This document shows, one piece after another, positions 1 through 10,866 of a stretch of 43,569 bases of DNA (its first letter is position 1; the number at the start of each line of letters is the position of its first letter). The notes beneath the pieces were generated by a model. The model was not told the origin of the DNA, ran no database searches, and saw nothing but the letters and a program-made list of their open reading frames with translations. Made by a program: the position numbers and the translations under genes. This stretch comes from Zygnema cylindricum (taxonomy: Eukaryota > Streptophyta > Zygnematophyceae > Zygnematales > Zygnemataceae). The DNA is taken from the NCBI GenBank assembly GCA_037447655.1, contig JBBHKE010002025.1, positions 1-43,569 on the forward strand, written 5' to 3'.

Positions 1-386
1 CCCGCCCTCCCTACCTTCCTCTATAAATAATTATTACACACTGACAATCGAAAGGCATGTAATTATTAGACTTTCTGCAATCTTGAACGTGTCTTGCTTC
101 CAAAAATTGAAACAAAAAAAATCTCAAAAAGTCTTAATGCCTGCATTATTGTGTGAATTTGTCGATTTAACAAGGAAAAAGAGGGAGAAAAAGGTAAGAG
201 GAAGTAACGAGAGGGACTAAATTACAATACGTCCAGTGTGATTCTATATTATTTTCAAGTCAACTTTCATGTTATGTTGTGGCAATGTGATTCAGATTCA
301 AAAATGATATCACATCACTTTATCCAAAAAGCCATGGTGATGGGGGATAAATTATTATTTTTTTGCGATGATTCGGGACATCGCAG
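1..386 (+). other. Upstream part of the glucuronokinase locus, exon content unresolved
   Basis: The window begins inside or just upstream of the glucuronokinase gene. A T-rich stretch at 349-366 followed by CAG at 384-386 gives a credible acceptor for exon 387-539. A stretch at about 300-342, ending before a GT donor, can be read as NDITSLYPKSH. Its spacing resembles the residues that precede EGYYGG in plant homologues, but its phase is off by one. The N-terminal region of the family, with the nucleotide-sugar-acid loop, was not found in 1-300. A sequence error, a missed splice site or exons left of the window could explain this. Confidence 0.4.
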
Positions 387-3300
387 ACGATTCGGACGAA
401 AAACGAGGGGTACTATGGGGGTCTTCGTCTTCTTATGGCAATTTGTAGTCGGTTCCATACATATTGTACGGATCTTGGCATCCACATCGCTCCGGAAAAA
501 AACTTCACTCTTTCCTACGATACCAACATTCCTCGACAGGTGAGGTCCTCGCTTTTTCATCTCTTTTAGTTTTAAACATTTCAAGGACACTCAATGTTCT
601 TTTTCTCATTTGAGAATTTTTCAATTTTACTGTTACCTTTCATACCACCATCTTTCAACGTGTGAGATCATTCACTATTCTGTTCATCGCTATTAGAATC
701 AATCATTTTAATTCGAGTGTTTTTTTGACTCCTCCTCCCCCTGCCTCTTCCTCTCTCTCTCCCTCACCCCCACCATTCCCTCTGCATCTCTGAGTGATCA
801 GAAGAGAGGAAAGAGACCCGAACACTCCAATTTGGGATGTTCTTTCTCTGTACTATGGTGTCAAATGGGACGAAATTGATCCATCCTCAAGATGTATATT
901 CGTCCTTTCAGTCTATTTTTCTGTCGAAACTGCAAACATCTCCACCCGATAGTGGAAGTGTCTTAGGGTCCAAGAAAAGTAATTGAAGTTACACTGCCCT
1001 CGTTATTAGTGATAAATATTTTTCGGGCACTGAAGCATTTTTAACTTTATTTTCAACCTTTGGATTTTATATTTCTTAATGGAGCAATCAAAAAGTAAGA
1101 TGGTTAACGGTTTAACGTAAAAGTTAATTACTTTTTGCCCAAATAATGTTTAACACTAGCTGGTTCTCAGCCCTTTTTCCTATCACAAATGATTTGCATA
1201 TCTTGAATCATCCCCCTTTTTTTTTTGGTGCAGATGTAGGCATATGCTGATATTTAACCGCAGTTTCATTCTATTGTGATATCCTTATGTTAGTATATAT
1301 TTAGTATTCTTGTTCGTTATCCTTATGTTATTATTTGTTGTGTCCTTCTCCGATGTCCTTATGTTAGTATTTATTATGTGTTCTTGTTCGATATCCTTAT
1401 TCTAGTATTTATTTTTGTGTTAGTATTTTTGAAGTGATCTTGTCCGATATCCTCATGTTAGTATTTATTAAGTCTTCTTGACCAATATTCTTATGCTATT
1501 ATTTATTAAGATCGTTAGGGTTTTTGGATGCAGGCTGGGCTTTCTGGGTCAAGTGCCATTGTCTGTGCAGCACTTAATTGTTTGCTCACATATTATAGTG
1601 TGGAAAGTTTTGTACCGATGGAAGACCGACCGAGTCTAATTTTGAGTGCCGAGACGGAGTTAGGCATTACTGCGGGCCTTCAGGATCGAGTTATTCAAGT
1701 CTATGGAGGACTTGTCTTTATGGTATGTTCGTTTGTTTTATGAGGAAATTTATGGTATGGTTGTTTTGTTTTATGAGAAAATTAATAGTATGTTTGTTTG
1801 TTTTATGAGGGAAGTTGTTCTTGAGCAAGTGTAAGTCCAGGACGTCTTTTTCAAGTCAAAGTGGGGAACTGTTTGAGATTTCCTTTGAATTTCAGCTCCT
1901 AATATACTTTATTTCTTTAGTTTTTATGCCTAAGGTACCTTCAGCTATCTGCTTACCGTTTTATGAGTTGAGGACAATGTTTGTTTAATCTTACTTTACT
2001 TGTCTCGTTTATGACCCCTGTTTTTGGGCATTATGAAAATTGAAGTAAATTTTCGAAGTAAAATTGTTGCAATTACATGCAATATGTGCAGATGTGCCCT
2101 TTTGTCTTGTTGCACTAAATTGACTCTGATTTACTTTTGTAAAATTAGGTTGTTGATAACACACCACAATATTGCATATTATTTGGTCAACACCGTACTA
2201 ATTTTTTGTATTGGAATTTTGCGATCCACTCGACATTTAGTATGGTCCACATCAATTAGAAAAACTTAATTTGAGCAGAAAGTAATAGTCCATGTTGCAA
2301 TACATATTTTGTGTCAGGCCATACTATATTCCCATCCATATACTATTAGTCCGTCAAGGCTGTGAACAATCCACAGAAACAAAACAACAGGATTTTCTGG
2401 AAACTATCCGTCAAACATTTTTGGCATATGATGTAAAAGCTGAGAATAAGGTTATGCTTCAATTCATTGAAGGAACAAACAGTGAGCTGCAGAACTTGTT
2501 TTTTAAATTTTAAGGTCAACCTATTAGTGCCAATTTTTTGATGGTTCTAAGATTGAAACGATTGATTTCTGAGCTGTGACCTTAAAAAGAGGAGGATGTT
2601 TATGCTTAATATGAAATCAAGTGGTGATGTACTCATGCTACTATTGGGGAGTGGGCACAGAATTTTGAAAGAAATGGTATGGAAAAATTAGGACGAGGGT
2701 TGTATACCCCTTTGGACCCGAGCCTTTTGCCCGAGCTTTATTTGGTTTATGCCTCGAATCCAAGTGACTCTGGAAAGGTGAGGGAAGCTACACCACCCAT
2801 CGCTATTAGTGAATTATTTAGCAATACCACTTTAGTAGAATTAACTACACTAAAACATGATAGTGATTAATTAGTGTTAAAGTGGTATTAACATTGAAGA
2901 TATTAATTTTTGTTTGTGAAAGAAATAGTATGGACTTTCTTAGAATTAACTGCACTAAACCATGATGTAAGTAATTTGCATAATTATGTTTGTGAATCAT
3001 TAGTTTATTAGAATTAACTACTCTAAATTTTGTTTTGCAATGTGTCTCATTCACGGTCACTTAACTAAGTAGTGTTACTAACACTAATTTATGATCTTGG
3101 TCAAAAAAGCCTCACTCGAGTTAAGATTTATTACTTTTAAAACCGATGGGCAGTGTTCTCCATTGTTAGAGTAACTGCTGCCGATTTAACCTTGCGTTTT
3201 TTCACCAAAAACTATAAAAGAGTGTTGATAGAAGTAATTAAAGTTACAAACAGCACATGCCGTCAAGACAACCAAACTGAAGACTGTTATTTGTTCTAAT

Positions 3301-4659
3301 TTCTGATCAACACTTATCATTCTTTTTCTCATTTTTTCTCTATAATGATGAACAGTGTGTTTATGCTTCCAGGTGAGTATGTTAGTTTTTAAATTTCCAA
3401 CGTGTGTGTAGGGTCATACAGTAAGTATTTTACAATCACTTTTTTTCTGCCAACGGCCAGGAAGGCTAAAATTGTGTGTATTATATCGTCCATCTTTAGT
3501 TTGGGTGTTCATATATTTGGTCAGGTACTGTAAAATAATGTTCGTATACAAGGAGTTTCCTCTATAATTGAAATGTCATGCTTGTTTTTGTTTACATATG
3601 TGATAATCATTCTTTTGAGGAATACAGTGTACCATTGAGGATGAACACTTCACTGGTCAAAATTTTGGATGATATCTTATGTTGTTTTCTCTCAATCTTA
3701 CACTTTTTCCTTGCTTCGGTTGCTGTTTCTACGGCTGTTAATTTGCGAAAGTAGTTGGCCTTTTTGGCAAGTTTTCCTCTGATTTTTAAGATTTCGCTTC
3801 GAGCATTGCCTTCTTAGTTTTTAAAGCTTTTTTTGTTCTATAGTTTTACAGCAGAGTCTTTAAATGACGGTTAGAAGGAGACGAATTTGTTCAAATGAAA
3901 CCTTTTTTTTTACTACAGGTTCACAGTACAGTTCGAAAACGATGGTTAGAAGGAGACAAATTTGTTCATATGGCCATGGAGGAAATAGCAAGTTTGGCGG
4001 AAAAGGGAAAAAATGCTCTGGAGAATCGTGACTACTCAACTCTGGCAACTCTCATGGATCGTAATTTCAATTTGCGAAGGTTAGTGAAATTTATGAAGAA
4101 AAAGAGAATTCACTTTTGAATGATGTGTTTAATCATATTATTCTTTAAAAATCTGTGAAGGCATATGAGGAAGAGGTTACATAAACGTGACAGGAAGTCG
4201 GTAAGAAACGGACGCAATTTGATTAGTTATTTTTTCGTCTCTCTCTCTCTCTCTCTCTCTCCCTCCTCTCTCCCTCCCCTCCCCTCCCCTCCCTCTCCCC
4301 TCCCTGTCCCCCTCTCCCTCTCCCCTCCCTCCCCTCTCTCTACTTGAAGCATAATTGTTTGAGTCGATTGTCTTATTTGTCAATTAAAACTTTTTCATAT
4401 ATATTTATTTTCTCAAACCTTTAAATTTTAATTTTGCAGGCAAGTCTTTGGTGACGACGCTCTTGGAGATCTAAACATAGAAATGGTAACAGTTCCGAAG
4501 TCCGTTGGAGCCTCGGCAAAGTTTACGGGAAGTGGAGGAGCTGTCATTGTATTTTGTCCTGAGGGAGAAAACCAGGTCAAACTCTTAGAAGAAGCTTGTG
4601 AAAAAGCAGGTTTTATTTGCATTAAGGCAAAAGTGGCTCCAAGTAATGTTGTTTGTTAA
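387..4659 (+). CDS. GLCAK: Glucuronokinase (GHMP kinase family), 5' end missing
   Basis: Five exons join in frame: 387-539, 1534-1722, 2661-2777, 3919-4079 and 4440-4659 (stop TAA). They encode 279 residues; plant glucuronokinases have about 360, so about 80 N-terminal residues are not placed. Family role: ATP-dependent phosphorylation of D-glucuronate to glucuronate-1-phosphate in the cytosolic myo-inositol oxygenation route to UDP-glucuronate. Visible landmarks are [14 protein letters not shown] in exon 1; the GHMP ATP-binding loop [16 protein letters not shown] at the start of exon 2, then [38 protein letters not shown] and NPSDSGK in exon 3; RWLEGDKF in exon 4; and the C-terminal GHMP motif [16 protein letters not shown] in exon 5. 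All introns are GT-AG. A possible upstream exon ends near 342 before a GT donor, but its best-matching frame does not join in phase with exon 387-539. Expression is plausible because the exons carry no stop codons. Confidence 0.88.
721..790. repeat. Short CT-rich tract in glucuronokinase intron 1
   Basis: Imperfect pyrimidine run (CTCC, CCCTC, CTCT units) on the sense strand of the intron. The rest of intron 1 (540-1533) holds a degenerate series of TTAGTATTTATT-like words with ATCCTTATG at about 1280-1500, and no coding signal. Confidence 0.7.
2819..3110. repeat. Imperfect palindromic / MITE-like sequence in glucuronokinase intron 3
   Basis: The word AATACCACTTTA at about 2823 is answered by TAAAGTGGTATT at about 2880, with further inverted matches (ACTACACTAA / TTAGTGTTA) between them. 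TTAGAATTAACT also recurs twice downstream. A segment at about 3058-3100 (CACTTAACTAAGTAGTGTTA) has a diverged copy at about 21135-21180 in an intron of the GT5 gene. This suggests an old dispersed element. No transposase and no clear target duplication are visible. Confidence 0.45.
4237..4340. repeat. (CT)n / (CCCTCT)n tract in the last glucuronokinase intron
   Basis: Pure pyrimidine microsatellite on the sense strand, about 100 bp upstream of the exon 4440-4659 acceptor. It begins as (CT)n and becomes CCCTC-rich. Confidence 0.9.
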
Positions 4660-6761
4660 TGCTTTTGGTTTTTTTTTGTTGAAATTGTTGTTCAAATTTT
4701 GAGTCAGTGTATTTCTTTTTATTTTTGTAAAGCAAGTTGTGTTCACTTTTTCGAGTCGTGAGTTTTCTTAGTGTTCGTTCTTCAGTTCAGATTTTTCACC
4801 TTTGTACAAACCTCAGTGTGTGTTTAATGGTTTTAGTTTAGAGATTGAAGAGTATATTCTTGTATAGGGCAAGTTAAACACAGACTATTTTTTTAAGGAC
4901 ACCTGTAGGAGATTGTCATATTGGTTTCTTCAAGTGGAGGTTTTTAATTGTTTGCTTTTCTTTTGAGTGGACGAGTGAATGTTTGATATCTCCTTAACTA
5001 GTTGTAAAAAATGTGTTTCTGATGTTGTCATTAACATGACGTTTTTTCTGACGATCAGATCCAATAGTTGAAGTTAGAACTCATGTGCATCTTCACTCTC
5101 AAAAATACCACTTCTGGAAACTACACGATCTACCTGAAAACGATCACTCTGGGTCGACCAAAAAATAGCTTTAAATATTTTAGTAGAAGAATGACAAAGT
5201 TCGTTTAACTGTCGTTTTCTTATCCTTCTTCAAAAACAAAGTGTATCTGACCTACTTTTCTTTAACCAAGGAATTGGAAGTGGTGCCTTCGTCAATCAGT
5301 TCTGGAGAACATGTTTTTGTGGTAACAGTTCTTTGGCAAGAATATTATCAAATCTTTGTTTTACTATGCAAAGAATAACAGCAACAACAGAGATGATATA
5401 ATATTAGCCATTCTAAAATACAGAATTCTTCTATAACATGTGCTATATGCCATATTTCTACACCATAGCTATCCTTTCCAATTGCACTTCCTAACTTCCT
5501 CTTTAAGTTCTTCGCACCATGAACTTACAATCCCAAATTCATTCATGTGGTCAAGCATTATTTTTGCGCATCGATCAACTGCGCAAAAATGACTGTCAAT
5601 GCCATACATGGCCAGCCTGCATGCTATTATTAAGTGTAATGCGTAGTATTGAGTATCCAAAATAAGACGTTTTCAATTAGTTTTACACAATTGAACTGTG
5701 GTTTCATGGTAGTATGAATGTCCACCATGTTTTTAGGAACCCTAAAAAATACAGTAACCCTAGAAAAATATAACCCTAATGTACAGACTCTCTGAATAGT
5801 AAATTTCCTAAAGAATACAGAAACTCTAAACAGTACAGGAACCTTTAGGGTTTTTTAGGGTGGCTTCGGGTTTTTTTAACAACACAAAAGCCCTAAAAAT
5901 TACAAAAACCTTCAACAATACAAGACTGACCTTAGTGTTAACTGCACACAACTCTATTTCAAAAAAAAAACACCTTACCAGTAAAACTTGGGACGGAAAC
6001 AAAGCCTCCTACATGATAGTACACATCTCAAATTCAAAACACATAATCATCAACTGATATCCTAGTCCTTAAACCTCCGCCCCTTTCCTTCTCCCTCTCC
6101 TTCTCCCCCTCCTCCTCCCTCTCCTCCCTCTCCTACTCCCCCTCCTGCCCCTCCTCCCTCTCCTTCTCCCTCTCCTTCTCCCTCTCCCAAATGACAAAAT
6201 AAACCAATCAGAGACAGGTGCTCCGAGGAAAAATCCCTTGTTTACTTCATTTTTTTTTTGTTTTTTCTCAAACTGAGTCCCTAATGTACCCCTTCTCTAC
6301 CACCTATTTTTCTCAAAATAGTTCTCACATATAAATTTGGTAAAAAAAAACAATAGGCAACATGTTTTTTTTTTTTGTTTTTTTTTGTTCTTTTTTAAGA
6401 CCCTTTTCTTTGTCCTCCCAAAAAAAAAACAAAACATGATGGATAGCAACAACTCAGTCCACGGAAAAATCAAAAAGGAAAAAAAAAACAAAAAAAACCG
6501 CCAGTGAATGGCTTTCATTCAAAGAAAAACAAACCATCATCGATCAGAAATTCCACTTCTCTTAGGCGCTCATATACAAAATACAAAATCTTGAAGTGAA
6601 AAAAATTGAAGTGAAATTGAGGCTCCCTCTCTTTCATTTGAATTTTGGCATCCCTCACTAAACAACTCAACAACCTCCATTAGGGTTTTAACCACCAATA
6701 GGATTTAAAGTACCAATAGGAATTGAAAACCACCAATAGGAATGTAAAGTACTTAAAGCAC
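4660..6761. other. Spacer between convergent glucuronokinase and eL33 genes
   Basis: Contains both presumed 3' UTRs. About 5725-5900 has a degenerate direct repeat of CCTAAA-AATACAG units mixed with CCCTAA telomere-like words. About 6080-6188 is a CTCC/CCCTCT tract. About 6240-6500 is rich in A and T homopolymers. About 6688-6752 holds a short repeat built on ACCAATAGG. The minus strand at 5469-5660 has a 63-codon open frame (from DTQYYALHLIIACRLAMYGI to a stop) that looks protein-like, but I do not recognise it and it has no partner exons. It may be a gene relic. Confidence 0.6.
6080..6188. repeat. CT-rich (CCCTCT/CTCCTC) tract
   Basis: Continuous pyrimidine run on the plus strand between the two convergent genes, mostly CTCC and CCCTCT units with a few interruptions. 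Confidence 0.85.
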
Positions 6762-8603
6762 TTAGATTCTGCTTGGATACAAGAACACTCGCACCTTGGC
6801 CCCCTGCAAACAAAAACTAAGCGAACTTGAAACGTGAGACTTGAAAGAAAACAAAAAACTGGACACTTTTCCTCGACATACGCCAATGGTTTTCAAAACC
6901 GACCGGCAATTGAAGAAGATTTAAGAAAAAGATAAAAAAAGAAAAATCAAAACCTAGAATTCCCTGCAAAATTTTGTTCTTAACCAGCTTATATTTCAAC
7001 ACACAAAAAACTTCTATAAGATGAGGAAAGAGAAAGGACGGATAAGCAAAAATCTATTTCCTTTTTGTAACAAACCACAACGTGGATAGTTTGGATGAAA
7101 ACCTAAAAAGGAACGTTTGAAACTTTGAACCAAAGAAATGCAAATGAGAATTTTCAAACCATCAGACCTAATTCCACATTAACCAAACTACTGAAACAAT
7201 TAAACATTTCCTACACTAAAACCACATTTGTCCAAAATACAGACTTCCCTGATCGAGCCCTTTTTCTCAATTTAAGTCAAAGTAATAGTCAGCTTACCAA
7301 AGAGGAAGGAGGAAGATTTTTACGAAACTTTGCCCTCACAATGCCGGAGTTTCCATGCGGCCGTGTAACATGTCCCCAAACGGCGCGGTACAAGGAACCC
7401 TTCTTCTTTGTCTTCGCCTTGTACACATAAGCTATCTTTTTTCCCTTGTACCAATCTACCTCCTCCTTTGTATTCACTCCCTCAATTTGGATAAGTGACG
7501 TATGTGGATACTGGTTTGACTTCGACCTAAAAGACAAAATCACATTCAATCATCGAACTAATTAAAAAAAATACACATCGAAACATAGAATCAAAAGACA
7601 AAATATACCCAATCATAGACTTAAAAATTCAATTTCAATTCAACGAAACACAACAAAATGCATAGTAATTTCCTCCTAGACCATAGTTTCTATATGTGAA
7701 AACTTACAGAAACACCTATATTGCTTAACGTCCTGGAAATACCCTGTAGATATCCATATTTAACGGTTATATACACGTATGACACGGGAAAAACTTGAAA
7801 ATAAATCAAAAATGTTTCCATGTATTTTCGCGGATTAAAACTATGGTCTAGAAGGACAAATAGGACGGACAGAAAATTAATATGGTTCATACTACCTTGT
7901 GTGAGCTTACGTCAGCGATTCTTGTCCGGTACATTTAGGGTTCTTAATTAGTGTGGTACAAAATAAACATTGTGGAATGGAAAAACAAGTAAAAGTACAC
8001 CGTGTATCGTTTCAATGACACTATACCGGGAACTAAATTTTACCCCTCAAACCTAAAATAGGATCAATGAAAATATTCGATTATTCAAAACCAGCCAACA
8101 AGTCATATAAACCCCACGCTAATAGTTTCATTACTCTAATAACGGTACACAGTACTGTGGTGATATAAGATGGAGAATTTTCAGGTTTAGTGGACCACAG
8201 ATGAGATGTACGTTAACAGTGAACAAAAAAAGATGCACATATTCTTAACAAAGAAACATTAAAAAATAAATAATAATAAAAAAGAAATTAATAATTTAAA
8301 CAAGCTTACCTCTTGTATCCAAGAATACTGCCACGAACATAAAGCCTGGAGAGGTTCAAAAAAAAGAAAAAACAAATACCGAATCAGATGAAAATAGAAT
8401 CTTTTAAACCAAATTCAGCTCAAACACTGATTGAAAAAAATAAAGAACACAAAAAACAATGAGCACACATTCGTTAACAAATGTACTTCCTACAAGCGAC
8501 ATCATTCCGTACATTTGGAATTCAGCGGTAACATAAATCCTGTTACAGTAATGTGATACCTGACGTTTTCTTACCGGATGCCCTCTCCGTTAGATTTAGC
8601 CAT
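6762..8603 (-). CDS. RPL35A: 60S ribosomal protein eL33 (L35Ae), complete
   Basis: Minus-strand exons are 8603-8575 (ATG), 8345-8310, 7526-7298 and 6803-6762 (stop TAA). They total 336 nt, 111 residues, the usual family length. The protein starts [10 protein letters not shown], then [13 protein letters not shown] across exon 2, [16 protein letters not shown], the core [32 protein letters not shown], and the C-terminus [13 protein letters not shown]. These are diagnostic eL33 motifs, and [18 protein letters not shown] is the plant-type N-terminus. All junctions are GT-AG and the phases close, with split codons CG/G and AG/G at the first two introns. Exon 2 is only 36 nt and the last exon 42 nt. 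eL33 is a structural protein of the large subunit. The ATG sits in AGCCATGGC, a good initiation context. Intron 2 (7527-8309) carries a 15-bp match to the end of the MITE at 28651. Confidence 0.97.
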
Positions 8604-8639
8604 GGCTGAAGAAGTTAGAGGTCAAGCAACAAAATAGGG

Positions 8640-8672
8640 TTACGGGCGAGAAAGAGAAACCCTAATGTGACA
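8640..8672 (-). promoter_or_regulatory. Telo-box upstream of eL33
   Basis: GAAACCCTAAT on the plus strand at about 8659-8669 contains the AAACCCTAA telo-box; a TAGGGTTA word lies at about 8636. The element sits about 55-70 bp upstream of the eL33 start codon. Telo-boxes are a known feature of plant ribosomal-protein promoters. Function here is inferred from position only. Confidence 0.6.
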
Positions 8673-9381
8673 GCGCCAGTACTTAAAGAGAAGATCCAAG
8701 GTTCAGGTTCGTCTCAGGGTTCAGGATTTCTGGTCAGGTACAGCCGTACAAGTACAGTATGGACAGCTCACTGCAGTAAATAACCGTACAGTGTATAGCT
8801 CAGTAAAGTACGAACTGCACTGAAACATCGTATGCGCGTGTAGCATTCAGGGTCGAAATCCTGACGGTCCGATGTCACGAGCGTCACACGTGAACTGAGC
8901 TTTCCAGTTCGGTTTCGAACTATGTAGTTTGGAGTTTTCACTACACAAGCTGGATGCAACCCGTCTACATTCTTCGAAGTTCGAATTTTGAAGTTCGAAG
9001 TTCGAAGTTCAAATGTCGAACTTCTATAGACGGTACGGTTCGGTAAAGCCACCCTGGCGAACGCAAAACGCCAAAACGGCAAATGAGGTCCGATGATTAT
9101 TTTGATATTTTCAATTGATTTGTAAATTGATAGCCAATGCCCTACAGAAGATTTGAACCAGCGTCTTTTAAATTTTCTGGGAAAAAGGAACCGTGTGTGA
9201 ACACTTCTTTTGCTTTTGTCTCTACACTTCATATAGTGTTCATACCTAGCGCATGTCGGAGCTTCAATCCATATTTAATATAAAAATGAAAAAACAACGT
9301 CTCGTGTTTTTCATGACATTCTGTGAAGTACAAACAATATTAAACACTTGCAAAAGGACAAAAAGGAAACATATTCTACGT

Positions 9382-9592
9382 CCGCCTGGGTGGCTTTATG
9401 GTATGCAGAAGTCAACGACAAATAACCCCTAAGGCTTAGGTTAAAGTCCGAGGTTCCATCAGGACAGAAAGCTTTTTGTTACGCTGTTCAGACGTAAAAG
9501 TTACCTCATACACCGTACGACATGCATACGACACATAGATACGACAGAAATACTGCAGCGTAACAGAAACCGATGGAACTTCGTCCTAAGGG
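9382..9592 (+). repeat. tRNA-like / foldback element
   Basis: GTCCGCCTGGGTGGCTTTATGG resembles a tRNA 5' half with an A-box-like TGGCTTTATGG. About 55 nt later comes GAGGTTCCATC, a B-box-like word, followed by a TTTTT run, as in a tRNA-derived SINE head. The 3' part folds back: GGTTCCATC and TTTTTGTTACGCTG (about 9447-9493) are answered in inverse by CAGCGTAACAGAAA and GATGGAAC (about 9556-9580). The tail TTTTTGTTA is also found after the B box of the B-type LTRs at 36600 and 40820. Which strand is transcribed, and whether it is a SINE, a tRNA pseudogene or a MITE, is unclear. Confidence 0.45.
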
Positions 9593-10498
9593 GGATCTTC
9601 CATGCCATTCTTTTTCCTGGATTGAAGAAAAAGTTATTGTTTTTTAGCGCCTCTGACGATTTTTTTTCTTATGACGTACAGGGACTACGCAAAAGATTGA
9701 AGAAAATTGAAAATGAACGTCTTCTGCCTCCTTTGAGGTATAGAATTCTGCCACGTGTCTTAAGTGAGTCAGACACTGTCCTTGAAAAAGCTCCAAAAAG
9801 CGGCGCCTTGCCACGCTCGCACGAAAAAAACTTCGATAACAAAAAGGATTCGCGTCTTTTGTCCGTCATGTCTTGCTGGCATGTAGGTAAAATTTCTGGA
9901 TCCAAGTAACATGGAAAGAGTCAAAAACAATAATTTCAAACCTCGTACTTGGATTAATAAAAACGTCGCCAGCATGGAACACAACTTACCTACATAAACC
10001 CTAGCTACCTGAAATAAAATGGTCAAACCCTAAAACATTTCGAGCGTACAAATCACAATCTGCCCGACGATCTCATGTTTTAATGACTCATCGAAAAGGA
10101 CCAATGTGTCACAGGCTCTCTCGTACCGCCACCTGTCTCGCCACTTGTCATTATCACCGAAGCTTTCTTTCGCTCATAGCTCCTGAAGTGGACCCAAACA
10201 CTTACGTGGCGTCTAATAAGTGGCGCGTAGCTAGGCAGACCTTTGGGCGAAATCGACTTTTTCATTTTTCCGACGCCGACGGCTCCGAACCGTACAAATT
10301 CATCCGAACCAGGCGCCGCCGTCAGATTTGTACCTTTAGTGTTTCGGAGATTCGATAATGCGTTGGTTTGCACTATCGAGAATAATTGTTTCGGCGCGCT
10401 CTGCGAAAAAATAAGCGAAAAAAAACTGGAGAGGAGATCTTGGCCGAAGACGGAAAATACTACGTCGTGAGTTTTTGGAGTGGGGACTCCTAATGGGA

Positions 10499-10507
10499 GA
10501 CACGTGG
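10499..10507 (+). promoter_or_regulatory. G-box/ABRE-like GACACGTGG upstream of the GT5/TM gene
   Basis: ACACGTGG lies 360 bp upstream of the predicted start codon. It could be a bZIP/bHLH site, but CACGTG words are common in this window, so the functional call is weak. Confidence 0.3.
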
Positions 10508-10866
10508 AGATGTTTGACCATGTTTCCGAATCCCTTTTGACTTTTGTGCTGACTGTTTTGGCTGGTTTGGAGAGCATAAGGGTTTCGAGGGAAGGGAAAC
10601 AGACTCAGGTCAGGAAGGGAGTGAAAGGGAAGGGGCGGAAAACTGAGAAAAGCGAAAGAGAGAGAGAGAGAAGGAGAGAGAGAGATCAAGGGATAAAGGT
10701 TGAAAAAGATAAGGAAATTAGAGGAAGACATAGGAATCTTCTTGGGAGTTTAGTGAGGGGCAGGGAGAAAAAACGGGTAGAACAGAGAAACATCTGAGCG
10801 AAAAAGATATAGGAAAAAGCATATAAGAAAAGAAGGAATTGATAAAGAGAAAGAATTCGTATCACA

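Larger units (their letters stand above)
8604..10866. other. Divergent intergenic region between eL33 and the GT5/TM gene
   Basis: No convincing gene. Contents from left to right: the eL33 promoter; a stretch dense in GTAC-containing words at about 8740-8825; a cluster of TTCGAA palindromes (TTCGAAGTTCGAA units) at about 8974-9020; a tRNA-like/foldback sequence at 9382-9592; AAACCCTA words near 9996 and 10024; G-box-like GCCACGTGT at about 9750, TACGTGGCG at about 10204 and GACACGTGG at 10499-10507; then a GAGAGA-rich leader at about 10650-10690 just before the ATG at 10867. The open frames here (for example 8768-9232 minus and 10083-10358 plus) have no recognisable motifs. Confidence 0.6.

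Noticed and set aside
2292-2513. 73-codon frame inside glucuronokinase intron 2 ([17 protein letters not shown] region)
   Set aside because: Family alignment from memory leaves no room for an insertion between YGGLVFM and the next exon. It lacks splice support and may be a relic.
9148-9165. B-box-like GGTTCAAATC on the minus strand
   Set aside because: No A box at tRNA spacing upstream and no cloverleaf; not enough for a tRNA or SINE call.
8768-9232. 154-codon minus-strand frame
   Set aside because: No recognisable motif, contains the TTCGAA repeat, and has no neighbouring exons. Likely chance.
9622-9909. 95-codon plus-strand frame upstream of the GT5 gene
   Set aside because: Looks partly protein-like but overlaps similarly long antisense frames and matches no family I know; not in phase with the GT5 start.
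10480-10797. 105-codon frame just upstream of the GT5 ATG
   Set aside because: Arg/Glu repeats come from a GAGAGA tract; it stops before 10867 and cannot join it. Most likely the 5' UTR.
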